Assembly (NCBI GenBank): GCA_034766995.1
Contig: CM068315.1
Coordinates: 10,976,510 to 11,040,509, forward strand
DNA from: Acanthacorydalis orientalis
Taxonomy: Eukaryota > Arthropoda > Insecta > Megaloptera > Corydalidae
DNA length: 64,000 nt
Reading direction: 5' to 3'
Below are positions 1 through 32,446 of the stretch, piece after piece; the first letter of the stretch is position 1; each line of letters starts with the position of its first letter. The notes under the pieces were generated by a model, which was given only the letters and a program-made list of their open reading frames with translations, ran no database searches and was not told where the DNA came from. The position numbers were made by a program, and so were the translations under genes.

Positions 1-50
1 TGATGAAATACTTTTTTCTCCAAACAAAGTGGGATTGTTAATTTAACATG

Positions 51-115
<65 letters not shown>

Positions 116-396
116 CTGTAATCGTATTGATTACAATTCATAGATAACATTGTATTTAAACACGTACGTAATATTGATCAAATGAACAGTAATTAATGTC
201 AATTCATGAAGCTCTACTTAGAAATACATGTAATATCTACAGGAATCTCATATATAAAACTGTATGTACAGACTTTTGTTTAAAATTCAATATGACAATA
301 TTATTTAATATAAGTGTTTTTAAAAATATATTTAATACGACGATAAATATATAGTTTTATCTAAATAACAGTAATTTTCAGTTCTAATTACAAATA
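1..396. other. Non-coding AT-rich left edge
   Basis: No gene is visible. A (TA)n array fills about 55-112. The rest is ordinary AT-rich sequence up to the left end of the Tc1-like element. If PTPN9 continues to the left, this is part of one of its introns (inference). Confidence 0.6.
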
Positions 397-783
397 GACG
401 ACCCTGGCCAAATTATTAGACGCAGTTTGCTTACGGTTTACTGACTTCGTAGGACCAGATTTTCAATACGGCGCGTATAACGTTGCTCAAATCAGTAAAA
501 ATACATAACGGAATTATTGTTCTAATAAACTAAAGCGTTCTTTATGACATATCACTTCACGTGACTTATTGAGATGCTTAACATGTACGAACATGCATCA
601 GGTACGTTCTTAACAATTCAAGTGTAAACGTGTTTTAAGTGTTTATTATTGATTTTGTTATGTTTATTCGTACTTTGATAGTTTAAATTATATATTTCTT
701 GTCTATTAATAGTGATTTCTCGTAAAAAAATATTAATATTTATAAAAAATATGGATAAAACGAGTGATTTGACAGTACCAAAA

Positions 784-1018
784 ATGTCAGAAGTAAAAGC
801 TCTAATGACATGAAAATTTATTCAAATCGAGAGATTGGTTGAAAATTGAACATATCTGTGAGGGGAATCAAAAAGAAAATTGACAGGACAGAAATTAGTC
901 TCTCGAAGAAAATGTGGCAAATCGATATTTAGTCCAAGGTCAGAACGATATTTGAAGAAAGTTTACCTGGAAAGTCGGTTTTCCGCCAAGAAAAAATTTA
1001 AGTGTAAGCTTGAAAGCA

Positions 1019-1071
<53 letters not shown>

Positions 1072-1913
1072 GTATCTCAGCAAAGTTTAATGGGGAAACT
1101 TTCTAAAATGAATTTCAAAGCGTACGTACAAATCCGTTCGGAAGCCCAAATTAGCAGATGTTATGAAAGCGAAACGTCTTAACTAAGCTAGAGATCATAA
1201 GAATCGAAATGCGATCTTCTAGAGATCGATCAATATTCTTTTTTATGTATTTTACATCTAATAAAATGTATGTTTTAAGTTTTAAAGCCAATGATCATTC
1301 TTTTCTTTGTTTTAACTAATATTTATTTCAGTGATGAGAGCACATTCGACATCTTGGCGAACAAATCTTGGTTTATGAGTCGAAGACCTGGTGAAAAGTA
1401 TCATTTAAATTCCATATTACATCTGTAATTAATTACAACTATAAAACATCCAACTAAAGTTATGATTTGGTCGGTTAAGAGTGAAAAGGGAACTGGGAGC
1501 CTGAATATGGTTCAGAGCACAATGCGACAGGACCAGTAGAAAGATGTGTTGAGAAACTAGCTGCTGCCTCAAATTAAAGAATGGTTCTCAAATAAAGAAG
1601 CCTTTGTTTTTATGCAGGATAAAAGTCCATGCCATAGTTCCCGATCAGTAAAAGTCTTTTAATAGAAAAAAATGTACCACTGTTGCGTTTACCGGGACAT
1701 TCACCAGACATGAACCCAATAGAAAACATATATGATTTGATAAAGACAGAAGTGGCAAAATATGTTATTACTAACAAGATCCAACTAATAGAAAAAAAGT
1801 ATGTCTAGAATCATCGCCCACGGACACAAGAAACAGTATAGGCATGTATTAACAGTATCCCAAGGCGAATCAAAGCTTTGATTGCCACCAAAGACAACTC
1901 AACAAAATATTAA
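784..1913 (+). pseudogene. Tc1-like transposase pseudogene
   Basis: Family features can be read in several frames. A basic DNA-binding part with RKCGKSIFSPRSERYLKK lies near 906-960. FSDEST is near 1327-1344 and holds the first catalytic Asp (1333-1335), followed by SRRPGEKY. Then comes KHPTKVMIW near 1447-1473. MQDKSPCHSS has the second Asp at 1618-1620, followed by PGHSPDMNPIEN with the catalytic Glu at 1722-1724. The end is PRRIKALIATKD..TKY. Asp to Glu spans 101 bases, one short of 34 codons, so a one-base deletion breaks a DD34E signature. Further stops (near 811 and 1538) and the TA array show a long-dead copy. Confidence 0.85.
1022..1065. repeat. (TA)n array inside the Tc1 transposase frame
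   Basis: About 22 TA units interrupt the DNA-binding region of the dead transposase. Because the host element has a known ancestral layout, this array must have arisen after insertion. Confidence 0.9.
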
Positions 1914-2136
1914 AAAAGCGAGTAATGTTCTTCCTACAAACATATACTTGACCAAAATAAATAAAAAACATTACTTTTATAACTAAAAATGTATTATTTA
2001 TTATTTATCAATGTTTGAATAAATTACTTATTTTCATTAATTTATATAAGAACTATATCAGTAGTTTTTGTGGGCTTCTTACTCTATATTTTATTACAAA
2101 AACAAGGTGCGTCTAATAATTTGGCCAGGGACTGTA

Positions 2137-2415
2137 TATTAGTGTACAAATTAAATTAATGCCTTAAAATTGAATCAATCATAACTTTGTTTTAAATTAA
2201 ATTATTTTCTCGTCGTTTTAGAATTTTGAATTTTGTGCAACCTTAACCTTTAAAAACACTATATATCTTGACGAAGCAGTTGCCATAACCTCACAAAACA
2301 GTAGTGAAATCGATGGCGTTCAAAAAGCAGCATATTAGGCATTGCATACTTTTCGCATTCCAGTTGAAAAAAAATGCTGTCAAAGGAGCGGGAATGCTTT
2401 GCCATACCTAATATT
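2137..2415 (+). mobile_element. Mariner-derived fragment, copy 1
   Basis: The sequence begins with TTAGTGTACAAATTAA, very close to the terminal repeat of the complete copy at 21680, and then tracks that copy through its 5' untranslated part and the start codon region (ATGGCG at about 2313). It has a short internal duplication near 2332-2345 and loses similarity near 2385-2415, without a clear right terminus. It starts two bases after the TA that ends the Tc1-like element, so the two transposons abut. Confidence 0.6.
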
Positions 2416-3427
2416 TAACTCGATATCAAATTAGTCTTTATCCTGTAATAAAATATTAAATAAATAAATAAATGTTTGAAAAAAGTATATTTTGAACACA
2501 ATAATGTGTGTTCTTTTTATTTTGGATAATCGACTTTTTAATTAATTGATTTTCAAATTATTTCAATAAATTACTGACAACAATTCTAGTATTAAAAGAA
2601 GTATAAATCATCACTAAAAGTTATATAACAATTATATAGTCTACATCTACATTTCCAAGACTAAAAAAATGTTTTTTCGGCAATACATTTTTATAATCCA
2701 GTAACAAGAAATACATATTGTATTTCTAACTGTTTATATGCACTGTAACAAATTCGCACGCTCAAATTCCATATTATATTACATTTACATTTAGAATTGT
2801 TACTGGACATATGCTTTTAAGTATTAAACATAAAGAATTGTATTCGTGACATCATCAGTAGAATGACACGAACACTTTTTTTTCTGAAAATGTCGTACAG
2901 ACTTGCGTAAATCAATTTAAAAATAGATCCGCATGATGTTAAGGTATGCAATGTTGAGATACCAAACGACATACAGAAACTGTATTTTAATTGTAAGTTC
3001 GTACAGTCATTACAGTACAGTTCATACAGTAATATTTGATTCTAGTTACTATTCATACTACTGATTCATATGAAGAATTTATTATTGAATTAATTCAGCC
3101 ATCTTTGTTTAAGAATTATTGGCTGAGCCATCATAATTATAAACTCATATTAGTTTTCTCATTCTTACTTTTTTTATAACTGGTCGAATTTCCAAAATCA
3201 CTTAAATGTACTCTAATACGCCAAAAAGACCAAAATCTATTTTGCTCCACTACACGGCTTAATCGATATTTTATGGACAATTTTAAGTTTAATGAAGAAT
3301 TTTTTAAGAGATATAATTAAATATTCGTATTAAAAATCTATATTAATCTATAATTTTTTTCTCTTATTTCAAACTTTTGTAATATCGGTCAATAATTGGA
3401 TAATAATAACACATACACACACACGCA

Positions 3428-3496
<69 letters not shown>

Positions 3497-4086
3497 CTAT
3501 TCAAGGTTCGAGAATATTTCCCATAAATATCTTGTTAATTATTTATACAATTATTGAGTTATTCATTAATACAGAAAGTTCTTAATTTTACGGTATTATG
3601 TATAAAATTAAATATATTTATTGCATTAAACTCACTTTCAATTACGAGTATGTCAATTATAGATTCCAGGTTTTTTTCTATTGAATATAATTCCCTAAAT
3701 TGTTTGTATAGTGGCATTGTTGTATTATATATTGCATTGTTTCTTCTGCATTAAAATTTTGCTCACAGGACAATTTTCCCAGTATTTATGTAGACATTGC
3801 CATTTATAAAAAAATTAGTTTATTTTCATTACGTAGTCTTAACTCAGCTATGTTTCTTGTAATTTTAATTGGTAAATTAAACAGTAAATACTATTCCGTA
3901 CTGAGTTATTTATTAATTTATAAGCAGGATTGTATATTAATTATTCTTTTCTTACATTATCCTCATCTGATACCAAGTGTTGGAAAAAATTTTATAATAG
4001 TTTAAATATTTATCATGAAAGGTCTTTTTAATGTCAATTTCAGTAACTCATTTTTTGCTTAATTGCTGTAGAAGACTGTTTACTTG

Positions 4087-4157
<71 letters not shown>

Positions 4158-4325
4158 CTAGAAACATCTATTTTTCTTCTATTTTACTGAATATAAACTT
4201 CCAATACTACATACATACAACAATAAACATAAACTAAAATTAACATTCTGTGTAAATGAATATAACGTCTCTGAGAGCACATTGTACGCGAAATAGTTCC
4301 GATGAAACTCGGTTTTAATTAATTT

Positions 4326-4463
4326 ATGGCTAGCAACATCGACAGCACAGGAACGGAAATGTGTAATGTGCGCGTTCGTCGAATCTCTGAAATCTCGTTT
4401 ATGAGTCCAATCTCACACCATAATTTTGCCATTGTGCCATATAACACGTATACACTGTCGCAG
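4326..4463 (+). other. Possible short coding exon, unrecognised
   Basis: An ATG opens 46 codons (MASNIDSTGTEMCNVRVRR...) that end exactly at a good splice donor, CAG|GTATGT at 4461-4469. Composition here is richer in CG dinucleotides and less repetitive than its surroundings. I recognise no family and see no second exon before the TA arrays. The opposite strand is also open over part of this stretch. It may be a first exon, a conserved regulatory block or chance. Confidence 0.2.
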
Positions 4464-4566
4464 GTATGTTTACAAGGTGCATACGAAGTACACACTTTTG
4501 TAGCAATACTGACAAACATATTATACATAAATATGCCCATTCAAACCAACCAACAGATAGGCATAC

Positions 4567-4861
<295 letters not shown>

Positions 4862-5294
4862 ACATAATGCACAAAGCCGTTTGTAATTATGTGTATTATA
4901 CTACTTGCACTGGACATTGCAATTCATAATAATTTAAGTAAAAATCGATTCATGGTTCGCAAGTTTCTTTACATTTCTTATTTACTATTTTTTAAACCCT
5001 AAAGAAAGAACAACGAATGAGCTTAATATTAAAAATCATTTTACTTAAAACAAAAAAAAACTCACAATGCTATATTTCTCTAAACATATAATCTAAGAAA
5101 ATTAATTTTCATTACTCTTCAAGTAATCAGAACGATTTCGGATATTTTTGTAATCAGTACTATACCAATAATTCATAATTGTTTTTTTTTAAATAAATAA
5201 CAACCAAAATAATTCTCGATTTTACTTTATTTTCCCAGAAAGATGAAACGCCTCAAAAGAGTAAAAACAGCATCAAAAACGACGAACTGATTCT

Positions 5295-5355
<61 letters not shown>

Positions 5356-6567
5356 TACTTGTACCAAGTTTTCATTGTCTAATATATCTTAACACAAAGA
5401 ACATTTACAAGCCATTAGTTAAGAAGTAAAATCAATTATATGAAATGAGTTATATGAAACTGAAATTACATTAAGGGTCAGATATTAATGTATATCCAAT
5501 AAATTAAATCATCACTGACAGTGAATAAGTCATTTATTCATTGCTAATCATATCTTAAGGACGTGTAGGAAAAAATTTCACCTGACCTTATTCACAGTAT
5601 CTTGTGCGCTGAAATAAGCCAGAATTCCAGATGGATAAACAGCTGTGCTGTGCCAAATATACAAATATTCTATATGTATGTCTGAGTGTTTTTCTTTTTA
5701 TTTCTGGCACACGACAACGCCATTTGGTTGAAAATATGTGACCCGATACGTCAATAAGATTTGCTATCTACATATTTACGTATATTTTTAGAATATTCGC
5801 GGAAACTCATCAACAAATTTCTTCAGTTATAGAAACATGGCCAAAACTTCGGGGTCAATGTAATGAAACTAATTTATTATATTGTTGCACATTCGTTAAT
5901 TTTACAACTAAGTGTTTTAATTTTTAATTTTACAATCTGTTCACTAAACATACAAATATTTTCAATGTAAAATCCTTCCATGAATTTAAAACAAAAATCT
6001 CGTAATTTTTAATTTATTTTTCTTCTTGAAAACTCGGAAAAGAACATCAACAATATATAATTTAAATAATATTTAAATCAATTACTAACAAATTTCTAAA
6101 ATATCTAAAATAGTAAAAATCTTTTTAGTACTAATACATATTTAAAAAACAAAAGTATATGTATTCAACCCGCTAACCGTTATTGAATGTACTTTGAATA
6201 TCATTACTAAATACACTTCAAATAATTTTTATAATTTCACTAATTTTATATAATAATATAATAATTAGAAAAATATTTCTTTCGAGTAATTAGCTAAAAC
6301 AAAAATAATTGAATTCGCTCTAACAATGGGTTTAATGGTAAGTAGTATTGAATATTACGAATTTTTCTTTTGGATAAATATTTTGTTTGCAAAATGTAGG
6401 CATTCATCAAATAACCAGAAATAAAGTCAATAGTTTTATTATACAAATAAAAAAAATAAGTAATAATATAAGAATTTGATTCTTAGATGTGAAAATATAA
6501 AATATTTTAAGTGATACATCTTTTAATGAAATCAAATATATAGTGTCTTTTTATTATAATTTCATCA

Positions 6568-6840
<273 letters not shown>

Positions 6841-6997
6841 GGCTATGTATACATTTGCAATTTTGATGTCAGATAACAACTGAATACACCATACTTGTCA
6901 AAAATTAACATAAATTTATAAATAAGAAAGTAAAACTTCTATAAATATTCATATTACATACAATTACATTTTTACATTAAATCAACACCGAAATAAA

Positions 6998-8935
6998 ATG
7001 TCAACAGTTATTGAAGAATGTGTATTCGTGAGCTTGCACGATAAATTCGATAAGTTAAAACAATCCATCAAAAAACATCAAGAATATAAAGAATGCGATA
7101 ACAAAAAGGAACAATCCGAAAAATTGGACGAACATTTTGAATCGTTAATATCCGACATTATAACAATCATTTTACGCATTTCGCCAGGTCATGAACAGTA
7201 TATACGCGTATTATTAATGAAAGTCTCACTGATGTACGAAAGAGCGAAGCTGCTTGTATCACAGTGTAAAGAATCGGAATCGGAACGTTTACTAGAACAT
7301 GCAATAGAGGAACTCAAAGACACGTTCATGCACGAAACCGTCGTATTCCTCTATCTACGCCTCATCAATCATTATTCATATTTATTGTCGAAACGTAACG
7401 AGTATAACAAGGCTCAACTTTTGTTACAGAAAAGCGAAAACATATATAAAACTATTAAGACAGATAAGTGTGTGAAAACATATAATACAGAAGACATCTT
7501 CCAGCCTAAACAATTTTTAGACTTAAAAGATGGCGATACCATTAAATTAGAAAAACTAATGACAAACAACCTGCAGATGCTATGCTGGATTTATAACCAA
7601 CAAAATTGTCCAAACAAATTTGCACAATATCATCATATCGTACTGCGTCGGCAACTGGAAATGAGAGACAGTAATGTTCTTGATTGGACATTAAAAGCAT
7701 CCAGACTTGCCCTTTTTTTCCTTGGAAAAAATAATTTCAAACAAGCTCGACTTCATTTAGCTGCCTCCACTGTAGTTTTAATTGAATATGAACGCGATTT
7801 AAAATCTTCGGAAGATACAGATAAATTTCTCGTAAAATATAACGAACTGCAATATTATTTTGCAGATATAGCCAATTCTTGGGTGAAATATGGTTTACAG
7901 CTGTTCGATTATTCAAAAAATTACTTAACAACCTCACTCCACGAAGACTATCGTCAGGTTTTAGATCAATTTGGAATGCCGTTATATCGAAAAGATGGCC
8001 AAACATCTTTAGTGAAAACCAGATCAAAAATCACATACACAAGTAAAATAAACGTATCAAATGAAAAAGATATAATTAAATTGCCTGAAAAAGCACACTC
8101 AGACCCATCTGTCATGTACGAAAATAAAAAGAACAACATAGTAGAAAAGGAGGAACTGATTGCTCAAGGAGACGTCGGTACTACTGAAACTCGTAAGCTT
8201 ACTACTAAAGTAATTTATGAAAAGACTGGAGAAAAAGGCGATATAGAGGAATTAAAACTCGAAAAGGTCTCAGTAACTAAGGAGCAGGCTGAGCTGTCCA
8301 GAAAACAAGATTTTTCTTGTCAATATAGTGAAATAAAAGTTAACGAAAACAATGACTTGGAACTTATGTGTTTTCCAAGTCTCGATCTGAAACATTTCGA
8401 AGATAGCGTACTCATCGATACGATAGAAACAACAGACCAAGCAAGAATGTTATTTACGTTCACACACGGCTGGCTAAAACGTTCGAAATTGTATTTCACT
8501 TACAGAGAATTCCCCCTCGACTACATCAACATAACAATGGACCTGAGTGAGTTGTACAGATACTTAGCATTCTTTGAACACGACTTAGAAACACAATACG
8601 ATATCCACCGACGAAGGAACGACGTCCTCGAAACACTATGCACTATAATGAAAGAGATCCGTCCACAAGGATATTTCGAAATCAAGATCGAACTGCTACG
8701 AGAGATCTCGGAAGTTCTCATCGAAATGTTACGGTTGAATTTACGACGGCTATACGGTTCTGAAAACGATACCGATAATGATAGTGTTTGCACACATAAA
8801 GAGAATGAAAAACAGAAAGTGGACGCACTGACTCGTATACATGCTCGTCTCGAACAGTTTAACGATGACGGAGATCAGGATGAAAGCACAGAAGATGATT
8901 TATATAAAAATGGAGAAGTAAAACAACAAGAATGA
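6998..8935 (+). CDS. KIFBP: KIF-binding protein homologue (KIFBP/KBP), intronless
   Basis: One uninterrupted frame of 645 codons. KIFBP is a cytoplasmic helical-repeat protein that binds kinesin-3 and other kinesin motor domains and regulates axonal and mitochondrial transport (family knowledge). Recognisable blocks are NNLQMLCWIYNQQNCPNKFA and the following RRQLEMRDSNVLDWTLKASR (about residues 190-240), HLAASTVV, DIANSWVKYGLQLF, DQARMLF, then LYRYLAFFEHDLETQYDIHR and RRNDVLETL (about 527-555). These line up in order with the human protein. Residues about 345-440 are a charged Lys/Glu-rich insertion. After residue 590 the final helical repeats of the human protein are missing and replaced by an acidic tail. 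No introns are seen, while vertebrate KIFBP has several, so a retrocopy origin is possible. AATAAA follows at 9066-9071. The gene is antisense to PTPN9 and probably lies in one of its introns. Confidence 0.85.
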   Translation: MSTVIEECVFVSLHDKFDKLKQSIKKHQEYKECDNKKEQSEKLDEHFESLISDIITIILRISPGHEQYIRVLLMKVSLMYERAKLLVSQCKESESERLLEHAIEELKDTFMHETVVFLYLRLINHYSYLLSKRNEYNKAQLLLQKSENIYKTIKTDKCVKTYNTEDIFQPKQFLDLKDGDTIKLEKLMTNNLQMLCWIYNQQNCPNKFAQYHHIVLRRQLEMRDSNVLDWTLKASRLALFFLGKNNFKQARLHLAASTVVLIEYERDLKSSEDTDKFLVKYNELQYYFADIANSWVKYGLQLFDYSKNYLTTSLHEDYRQVLDQFGMPLYRKDGQTSLVKTRSKITYTSKINVSNEKDIIKLPEKAHSDPSVMYENKKNNIVEKEELIAQGDVGTTETRKLTTKVIYEKTGEKGDIEELKLEKVSVTKEQAELSRKQDFSCQYSEIKVNENNDLELMCFPSLDLKHFEDSVLIDTIETTDQARMLFTFTHGWLKRSKLYFTYREFPLDYINITMDLSELYRYLAFFEHDLETQYDIHRRRNDVLETLCTIMKEIRPQGYFEIKIELLREISEVLIEMLRLNLRRLYGSENDTDNDSVCTHKENEKQKVDALTRIHARLEQFNDDGDQDESTEDDLYKNGEVKQQE

Positions 8936-9344
8936 AATCGATAAGTGGAAAGTTTAGTATACGTCTGATATAGTGACAAGTGTCGAATATAGAAATGAAC
9001 ATAAATCGATTGTGTTTTTACATTCTTCTTTTTCGTCATTATTTAATTGTATTTGCCGAAATTTAAATAAAATTCGGATCATAAATTTCATATAATTCTA
9101 TATTAAACTAAAAATAAGGTACATATTCGTACACAGTTATCAGTAAGGTGCCTTGAGTTTAAAAATAATTTTATAATTACAATTAATACAGTGCATAATT
9201 AACTTCATACAATTACGCCAAACAAATAATAGTAAAAAAAATATTATTCGTCATAAAATTCAATGAATATTTTTGCAATAGTACGATGCCCTTTTGACAA
9301 GAACAAGACATTACTAGTTTCCATTATAAAAAAGGTTCAAAAAG

Positions 9345-9406
<62 letters not shown>

Positions 9407-9593
9407 ATCATAATAACTGCAAATTATGCAATTCATAAAATTAAAGTTAGTAATTAATAAAGTTAATATGTTATTTGCATAAAAATATTTTATTTATAAA
9501 AATATTCCACTGAAATGTGACTCAGTTAATAAATATAGACTTCTTTTATTTTACTTGTTAATGAGTATTTATATGACCGAAAGAGTAACTTAC
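8936..9593. other. KIFBP-like 3' flank and TA array
   Basis: Holds the likely 3' untranslated region with a poly(A) signal AATAAA at 9066-9071, then AT-rich DNA with a (TA)n array at about 9349-9401. Nothing else is seen. Confidence 0.6.
9066..9071 (+). terminator. Poly(A) signal of the KIFBP-like gene
   Basis: AATAAA occurs about 130 bases after the stop codon, the first on this strand. Confidence 0.5.
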
Positions 9594-29237
<19,644 letters not shown>

Positions 29238-29630
29238 GTTGCGCGTACCACTGACACATACACAAAAAAAATTGTATTATGACGGATTTATCTATAGATT
29301 CAATAGAACTGAGAACCAGAGGTTCTTCATAAGATTAAATATAGATACATATCCTGTATGTGTATATGCATAAATAATAAAAAAAATTGTTATATATACA
29401 TATATATATATATATAACATTTTTTTTTATTATACTATGTTATTATATTAGACATTATAATCAAAACAATTTCAATAGAAAAAAGATTTATAATAAAATA
29501 AATTAAATACAAATAACTAAAATAAACTTCATAAAATTATTAATCGGTTAATTTTAAAAATGAAAATAGAACATTTTAATAAATCACATTTTTTTTATTA
29601 CGAATTTTGGATCTTAGTTACAATTTTCAA

Positions 29631-29665
<35 letters not shown>

Positions 29666-29718
29666 ATTTTACAGAATTTTAAATGAAATATTCAATTAGT
29701 TTAATGGAATTTTTAGTT

Positions 29719-29776
<58 letters not shown>

Positions 29777-30384
29777 AAAATAATAAACACACACACATAC
29801 TTGAGATATTCATGACACAAATAACAAAAAATACATAAATAGTTTTAATATCAAAATTGTACTAGCAAGTAATAAACGCTAAATGTTAATTATGAATTTA
29901 TCTTAGAAAATCACAAAGAATTCATTAATTATTAAATGCAAATTGATTATTTCTAATCATTGTTAATATTAAGAATAAAAAATAATTCTACGATAATTTA
30001 TTTTTTACATTTTTCACGTTTTTAAAGTTTAAAAACTTACAATAAAAACACTTAAAGTAACTGACAGTGCATTTTTTTATAGTTTTTAACTTATAATAAT
30101 AAAATATATTTTACTCTTCTTCTTAATTCCACCATATTAGTAATATGGTAAAGCAAATAATGATATAATAATACTTAATACACTTATTAATTATTCATTA
30201 AAATCGATAAATACTGTAATAGAATGTTTGGTCCAAAATCAGTGAAACTATGAAAAAAAAAACTAAACATTTTATATAAAACATTATATTTACATACACA
30301 TTAGTCAATAAACTAAAAACTTATTAAAAACACTGCTAAACATATCCTTTCAATTTACATATCAACATTAATTACATTATATAA
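29238..30384. other. Intergenic: PTPN9 promoter side to DCP2 3' end
   Basis: Contains (TA)n arrays at about 29633-29662 and 29719-29775. A small palindrome at 29377-29432 has A-rich and T-rich arms of about 20 bases around a TA core. The DCP2 3' untranslated region occupies the right side. No gene is seen. Confidence 0.6.
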
Positions 30385-31620
30385 TTATTGTAAGCATTCA
30401 AGAATTGCAGCCGTATTAAATTTAAAATTTAACCACGCAGGTGAAGTAAAATCCAAATCTGCAACAGGTTTTGGAGAAACTTTCTCTGTATTGAAGAGCT
30501 GCCTTTTAAATCCTGGCTTTTTATCATGTCGTTTAGGTTTCTGTGAAGCATTTTTGAATTTAAAACTCTCATACGCTTCTATTTCATGTTTTATTCCTTG
30601 TGAAAAAAGCTGTTTTGCATTCTGTTTATTTTTTCCAATCGAATCAATGTCACCTGCAGATTTATTTCTTGTTCGACGATTCTGCTGCACACCTTTTTGT
30701 GTTTTTTCAAAAACCCAACGTTTTAAACGTTTTACAAACGGTAACACCATAAAAAATGCATTCGGACTGACACCCATTTTTACTTTTGGTGTATGATCTT
30801 TTTTTGTTGATGGTAAGTCTGCTAAAGGAAACCATTCACAACTTTTGATTTCATTTCGTGTACGAGGTTGAAACTTTGTATCTCTTTGTATTCCTGATAT
30901 AATGTATAATCTTACAAGTTGATCATTAATCACAGACTCAATAAATTCATTTTTGTCAATAAGTTTACTAATGTCAAATCCTGTTTCTTCTAAAACCTAA
31001 AATCTATACTGTGTACTGTATATTCCAACTATACTAAACATTTTTGATTACCTCTCGTACAGCACAATGAGATGGATCCTCATCTTCATTAACTTTCCCT
31101 TTTGGAAAACCCCATGAACTTTTAGCCCAATAACTTTGAACAAGTAACACATGAGACATATCTTCTGATAACAATATAGCACCATATGTTGGTACAGATT
31201 GTTTATATTCTCGCCATTTATCTAATACTTCATCCAAATTGTTTGCATGAGGTCGCAAATATGGTATATGCTATAAAAAAAATTCAATATTAAAAGTGCA
31301 TAATTATGCTAGCCAAGTTTCTTTCACCTGGAAAATATGAGCTGCAAATTCTTTCATCCCGCATGACTTTAACTTTGCGTTTTCATTATTACAATAAAAA
31401 TCTAAATAAAACCAATGTGCCAGTTCGATTTGAAAACATATACGTACTAAATTCTGACGTTCTTCTTCAGGTACATTTATGATAAAGCGACTAAAACAAA
31501 TTATTTAATAAGACCCTTCTGCCTAACACAATATAACCTTATTACTTACCTGCTTAAATCGTCCAAAATATCAACTGGTAACGAATGTTCGACCGTTTTA
31601 ATATCTGACTTTCCTTCCAT
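30385..31620 (-). CDS. Dcp2: mRNA-decapping enzyme 2 (DCP2)
   Basis: Four minus-strand exons give a complete 354-residue protein: 31550-31620, 31328-31490, 31052-31270 and 30385-30996. Introns are only 55-59 bases and all GT-AG. DCP2 hydrolyses the m7G cap of mRNA in cytoplasmic P-bodies, committing it to 5'-3' decay. The N-terminal regulatory domain (about 10-95) shows [12 protein letters not shown] and [10 protein letters not shown]. The Nudix fold follows with VPTYGAILL and [19 protein letters not shown]. The Nudix box at 136-158 is intact: G, five residues, E, seven residues, REVLEETGF. Intron 3 splits it between RE and [15 protein letters not shown] is box B. After about residue 240 the tail is basic and low-complexity, ending with [17 protein letters not shown], a C-terminal motif I associate with insect DCP2. 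Human DCP2 is 420 residues, so the tail is short. Confidence 0.96.
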
Positions 31621-32140
31621 TTCTTAAATATTTTATAAGTTTTTATATATTATGAACGCACTTTTTAGCCGTTTTACAACTTCTATTCATTTCGAATATT
31701 GACATTTCACTAACAAACATAAGAATAAAAACATCATTTAAAAAAGAATGTTGTAAACAAACATTAATTAAAAAACATAAATACAAAGTAGGGATATGTA
31801 GGAATAATTGTATATATGTGTGCATGTGTATAAGTTATTTTTAATCATTTTTTATTACAAAAATCCGGGAATTACTGTCTTTATCGAAACATTTCTCTTT
31901 TGTATTAATCAAGCCGGTTATAGTAACAAGAATGGATGGCGTTAGTTATTCGATTTATAAGTCATTTTGATCATTTTACTCAAGATAATGTTACTATTGA
32001 CAGAAAACATGAACATATAAATGATTTCTTATTGGTCAAAAAAGAATTGTATTTTTTCAAAACGATTTTTAAAAATTTTCGTCTGTTTGGTATTGTCTAT
32101 GACAGAATTTTGTGAAAGAATTTGTTATTGATGATGAATT
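31621..32140. other. Upstream region of DCP2
   Basis: Presumed DCP2 promoter and 5' untranslated region, possibly shared with the uncertain plus-strand locus that follows. No clear core-promoter motif was recognised. Confidence 0.4.
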
Positions 32141-32149
32141 TTGCTAGGT

Positions 32150-32289
32150 GTAATTGCCTATATCTGCAATGTCCGGAGTGATACATTATTTTATTGCCCG
32201 AGAACGAAAAGTAGATGAGATATTTTAATTTTATTAACTTTAATTCTTAATAGTTATATATATATATATATAACTTTAATTCTTAATAG

Positions 32290-32351
<62 letters not shown>

Positions 32352-32367
32352 CTTTAATTTTTAATAG

Positions 32368-32446
<79 letters not shown>

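Larger units (their letters stand above)
397..2134 (+). mobile_element. Tc1-like (DD34E) DNA transposon, inactive
   Basis: The two ends carry terminal inverted repeats: the left end around 402-424 and the right end around 2108-2130 share a 23-base near-perfect inverted match reading CCCTGGCCAAATTATTAGAC on the inside of the left end. The right end finishes with GACTG followed by TA, the target dinucleotide used by the Tc1/mariner superfamily. The left outermost bases have decayed. Length, 1.74 kb, is typical for a Tc1 element. The transposase frame inside is broken, so it cannot move by itself. A (TA)n array sits within the reading frame at 1022-1065. Confidence 0.85.

Noticed and set aside
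7737..8027. 96-codon and (8521-8793) 90-codon minus-strand frames
   Set aside because: They are antisense shadows of the KIFBP-like coding frame.
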